From: Emydura subglobosa
Lineage: Eukaryota; Chordata; Testudines; Chelidae
Assembly: GCA_007922225.1 (NCBI GenBank)
Contig: ML680086.1
Span: forward strand, 10,888,540-10,952,539
Reading direction: 5' to 3'
DNA: 64,000 bases
Shown: one piece after another, positions 61,092 to 64,000 of the stretch
Position numbering within the stretch: the first letter of the stretch is position 1
Layout of the letters: each line of letters starts with the position of its first letter
Notes under the pieces: model-generated
Databases searched by the model: none
What the model was told of the DNA's origin: nothing
Seen by the model: the letters and a program-made list of their open reading frames with translations, nothing else
Translations under genes and position numbers: made by a program

Positions 61092-62017
61092 TTCTGCAAC
61101 TGTATTTATACAGCTTCTGCCACCCTATGAGCTAGGTCCTGGGATGATTTAAAATCATCAGCCATGGATGGTGGAGGGGGCATCACCACCCTCCTATGGT
61201 GAGGATGACAAGAATTGATCTTGAGGAGTGTCTTCCTTCTCTGCCTCCACCCGACCTTCCTCCCCAGGCTGTTCAGCAGCTTCCGAAGCCTTCAAAGCTG
61301 CAGCTGAAGGAGGGTGCCTTCTTGCCTGTTGGTATGTAACGTTCTGAGCCTGCCAAAGGTTCCACTTTGGCCATTGAGGATAGAGGGCTCATGGCTGGTA
61401 CCATGGTTGGCCAAGCCATGGAAGCTGATGGTTGGGTGGACAATACACCTGGTGCCCTTGGTGAGATTGGGTCCTATATAGCGGGTAAGAAGTGGGATTC
61501 CAGGTACTCTTGCTCATTTTCTGACTCCGATGATGAGAAAGGCTGCAGGGGGATTTTGGCGAGTGCAATGCTCTGGTAGAATTGATTGTTGGGGGCCTGG
61601 TACTAAGTAGGGGCGAGTCCAGTGCATCGGATACAGAGATCTGTCATGCACTGGAAATCTGGCTGTGCAGATGGAGTCGGTACCAATGGTGTATGTTGGT
61701 ACTGACAGGCTTGCACTGATGGAGACCTGCCTGTACAGTCAGTCGGTGCCAGAGGAACCATGATCAGTATCAATGTCCGTGTTGACGTAGTTTTCCCAAG
61801 GGCGGATCTTCTATGTCTTTCATGCTCCCATGATACTTTTTTGCCTATGCCCGTCACTTCTTTAGGCAGACCAACTTGCTCTGTCAGCTCGGTACTGCAG
61901 GTGCCCTGGGTACCAGCCTTAGATGGCTTCAGTACCATTGGTACTGATAATACTGATGGAGCCAGAGATCGCTGCAGGGACTCACAAGCCTTATCTTAGT
62001 GGCCTTACGTGAGTTGC

Positions 62018-62413
62018 TCATCTCTTTGGGATCACCTGCCTTCGATGTAGAAGGCTACGGTGAGAGTTCTCACCGGGACTCCAAGAGTGGGATTCCAGGA
62101 ACTGATGGGCTCTCTCCATGAGTAGGAGTTTGAGCCTTAACTCCCTGTCTTTCCTGGACCTGAGTTTTAGTTGCTGGCACCAGCCACACCTTTGTGGATT
62201 GTGCTTTTCTCCGAGGCAGCGAACACATTGCGAGTGCCCATCAGTCACTGGGATAGATTCCTTGCAACTGAGGCAGTTTTTGAAACCTGGAGAGCCAGGC
62301 ATATCCTTGTCCAGGGAGGTCCCCCCACCAGGGTTGCTGGAATGCAAACCTTTCTTTTCTTTTTGGCACATCCAAATGAAACCAAAGGAAATAACAAAGG
62401 AAAAAAGCTTCAA
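62018..62413 (-). pseudogene. DIRS gag, N-terminal zinc-knuckle-like part
   Basis: A 131-codon frame. Cysteines in 'C-L-S-C-K', 'H-S-Q-C-V-R-C-L-G-E-K-H' and 'R-C-G-W-C' form two CxxC-type pairs and a His, a likely zinc-binding unit, followed by a basic segment (L-R-S-R-K-D-R-E-L-R-L-K). The same motif order opens gag in vertebrate DIRS elements. The region 61092-62017 between this and the main part is frameshifted. Confidence 0.7.
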
Positions 62414-62680
62414 AGGAAGCTAAAGTTAACAAAACTAAAGGGAGTTAGTGATCTGTGAACGGACAGCTCTGAGCTCCCTCTCTAGCCAGGGGCAGTTGAG
62501 AAGGAGCTGAGAAGGGAATGCCTGCACATGTTGGCTGGCCTCACGGCAGGCAGGGAGCAGCACATGTGCAGGTGGGACAGACTGCTACCAAAGTTTCTGA
62601 TTAGCGGTGCAGGGGTGCAGACACACCTACAATGGAGCATCCATACGGACACTATTCAAAGAACTACTCCTCCTCCCTCC

Positions 62681-64000
62681 CCTCTCCACTGTTCAGAGCT
62701 GGAAATGCTAGGTCAGAATAAAAAGCATTTCTATTTTACAAGAATTTAGTTAATTTAATGCCCAAGAAGAGTGCAAGATCTATAACGTTATAGAATGAAG
62801 GTTTTTATGCACAGAACAGGTACATGATAGCCAGATATATGATAAGCTGCACCCACAATTGTCCCATGAACATGCTTCAAAGCTGAGCTGCAAGGACCAC
62901 CTGAAGGGTTGAAGGAGGCGTTCCATCTCCACGGTGCACTGAATCCCATGGCCCTCTATTGACACTGCTCAGCATGAGCCATGTTACTGAAAAGGATGAC
63001 GATATAAAGGAGATATGTACGCTCATCATTAGGTAACTGGAGTAGGAGCAGGCAGGTGATGTCAAAGCCATGCAATTGCATAATCACTTGGCAGGACACT
63101 GCAAAGTATTCTGCAAGCCTCCTGATCCCAGCCACTTCCTCCCAGGACAAGCAGGGGCGAGGGCTGCTGAGAGCATCATTCTAGATTCTCTACCCCAGTT
63201 CTGGACACTTTGTGCTGTTCAGGCAATGCAAAATGACCAATTTCTCTCCAGCTGGCCAGCTGTGAATCCTCCCTGATGCGGGGAGCTCTCAATCGGTGTA
63301 GCTCGCTCCTACACAACCAGCGCCCCTCCTCCCCACCCTCGGTACAGAGTTGCATTGGGGAGAGGAGCGTGTGAGTGTGTGTCAGAGGTTGGAGGAAGAG
63401 GGTTGGGAGCAGGGCAGCGCATGCCTGCACTCTGCCAGTTCTTAACTGGCATATTGCCGTTCATGCTCTGCTCTAACGTACACCAGGGCCAGGGCAACTT
63501 TAAAATCAAGGAGCCATATTTGGCTCTTTCTCCTTGATCATGACCCCTCCATGCCCAGCATATTTTGGCACAAGCAAGGACTCAGCACATAGCGTTCACC
63601 CTTTGGAGAGAAACAGCATCTTGCACCAGTATCAGCTGCTCTGGCTGCTCAGGAGTCTGTGCTGGCTATCACAGATAGAAGTCACACCCAGGTTCATTCC
63701 TGGCTGACCCAGTGGCCCTCCCCCCCCCATCCGCTGCCTTTTGTTCTCTTTTTTTTCTGATCTCTGACTGCTCCTAGTTATGCTATTGCCTTCTGCACTT
63801 GCACATTCTGTACACTGCCCTCTCTTCTCCTCCCCACCTTCCTTGCTCACAAGTACCTTGTCTCCTTTTCATTAAATCAACCCTTTTTTTCCCTTCAGCT
63901 CTCCAGCAACCATCCCCTTTGCTCTCAGGATGTGCTGTGGAGGGATGAGAGCTGACTGACATGGTGTCATGGCTGCCAAGGCTTCCTTTTGTATTGTCTC
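62681..64000. other. Intronic, 5' end of window's PTPRT intron
   Basis: No PTPRT exon is seen. Overlapping minus frames at 62780-63150 read 'L-A-E-Y-F-A-V-S-C-Q-V-I' and might be an old element's ORF, but I cannot name it. Sequence from 63700 to 63900 is C/T-rich. Confidence 0.4.

Larger units (their letters stand above)
57363..62680 (-). mobile_element. DIRS-type retrotransposon with intact architecture, decayed ORFs
   Basis: About 5.3 kb on the minus strand. The terminal regions (57401-57600 and about 62470-62665) are inverted copies of each other. They share 'aactttggtagcagtc' on the left against 'gactgctaccaaagttt' on the right, and 'gctgctccctgcctgcc' against 'ggcaggcagggagcagc'. At the 3' end an internal complementary region pairs 57363-57411 with 57671-57720, including an exact 16-bp stretch. 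From the 5' end (right) it holds gag (62413-60357), RT (60082-59397), RNase H (about 59370-58860) and tyrosine recombinase (about 58850-57860). Sequence between RNase H and the mid recombinase appears deleted, and I see no methyltransferase-like domain. A Harbinger MITE interrupts the recombinase. No target-site duplication is evident, as expected. Confidence 0.87.

Noticed and set aside
62780..63150. Possible host exon on the minus strand
   Set aside because: Three overlapping frames give no recognised domain, and no splice-site pair brackets any of them. Likely old repeat DNA.

Overview
The window is vertebrate nuclear DNA, almost all intron and interspersed repeats. It carries four short coding exons of one gene on the minus strand. 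I recognise the gene as PTPRT, receptor-type tyrosine-protein phosphatase rho (R2B family). In transcript order the exons are 46003-45730 (last fibronectin-III part of the ectodomain), 36501-36465 (37 bp), 17792-17657 (transmembrane segment) and 1913-1884 (30 bp juxtamembrane micro-exon). All have AG/GT splice sites and their reading frames join without a break. The rest of the gene (MAM, Ig, earlier FN3 repeats, both phosphatase domains) lies outside the window.

The repeats point to a non-avian reptile, most likely a turtle. I see CR1 LINEs with the sauropsid 3' tails, an L2-clade LINE, an RTE-clade LINE, many MIR-like core SINEs, hAT and Harbinger MITEs, and two DIRS (tyrosine-recombinase) retrotransposons. 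DIRS elements are known from turtles, lizards, amphibians and fish but not from birds or mammals. Species-level assignment is not possible by eye.

Layout. 1-1883: 3' intron, little recognised. 1884-1913: micro-exon. 1914-17656: intron with a MIR, two CR1 copies, C-rich minisatellite DNA, an unclassified turtle-type repeat, and an L2 LINE split by a GC-rich LTR-like unit with 4-bp target-site duplications. 17657-17792: transmembrane exon. 17793-36464: intron with MIRs, an LTR-like minisatellite block, a deleted DIRS (21366-24885) and a hAT MITE; 24900-33950 is mostly repeat-poor. 36465-36501: 37-bp exon. 36502-45729: intron with a near full-length decayed RTE LINE that contains its own hAT MITE. 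45730-46003: FN3 exon. 46004-64000: intron with MIRs, a 5S rRNA-derived fragment, a perfect 27-bp inverted repeat, a GC-rich insertion with 8-bp TSDs, an LTR, a three-level nest (old repeat > hAT > LINE) and a longer DIRS element (57363-62680) with inverted termini, an internal complementary region and gag/RT/RNase H/recombinase remnants.

No second host gene, RNA gene with an intact structure, CRISPR array or operon is present. The most unusual structures are the DIRS pair with matching hairpin ends, the LTR-like unit with short terminal repeats inside L2, and the perfect 27-bp foldback at 49218-49334. All mobile-element open frames are broken, so I see no active system here.
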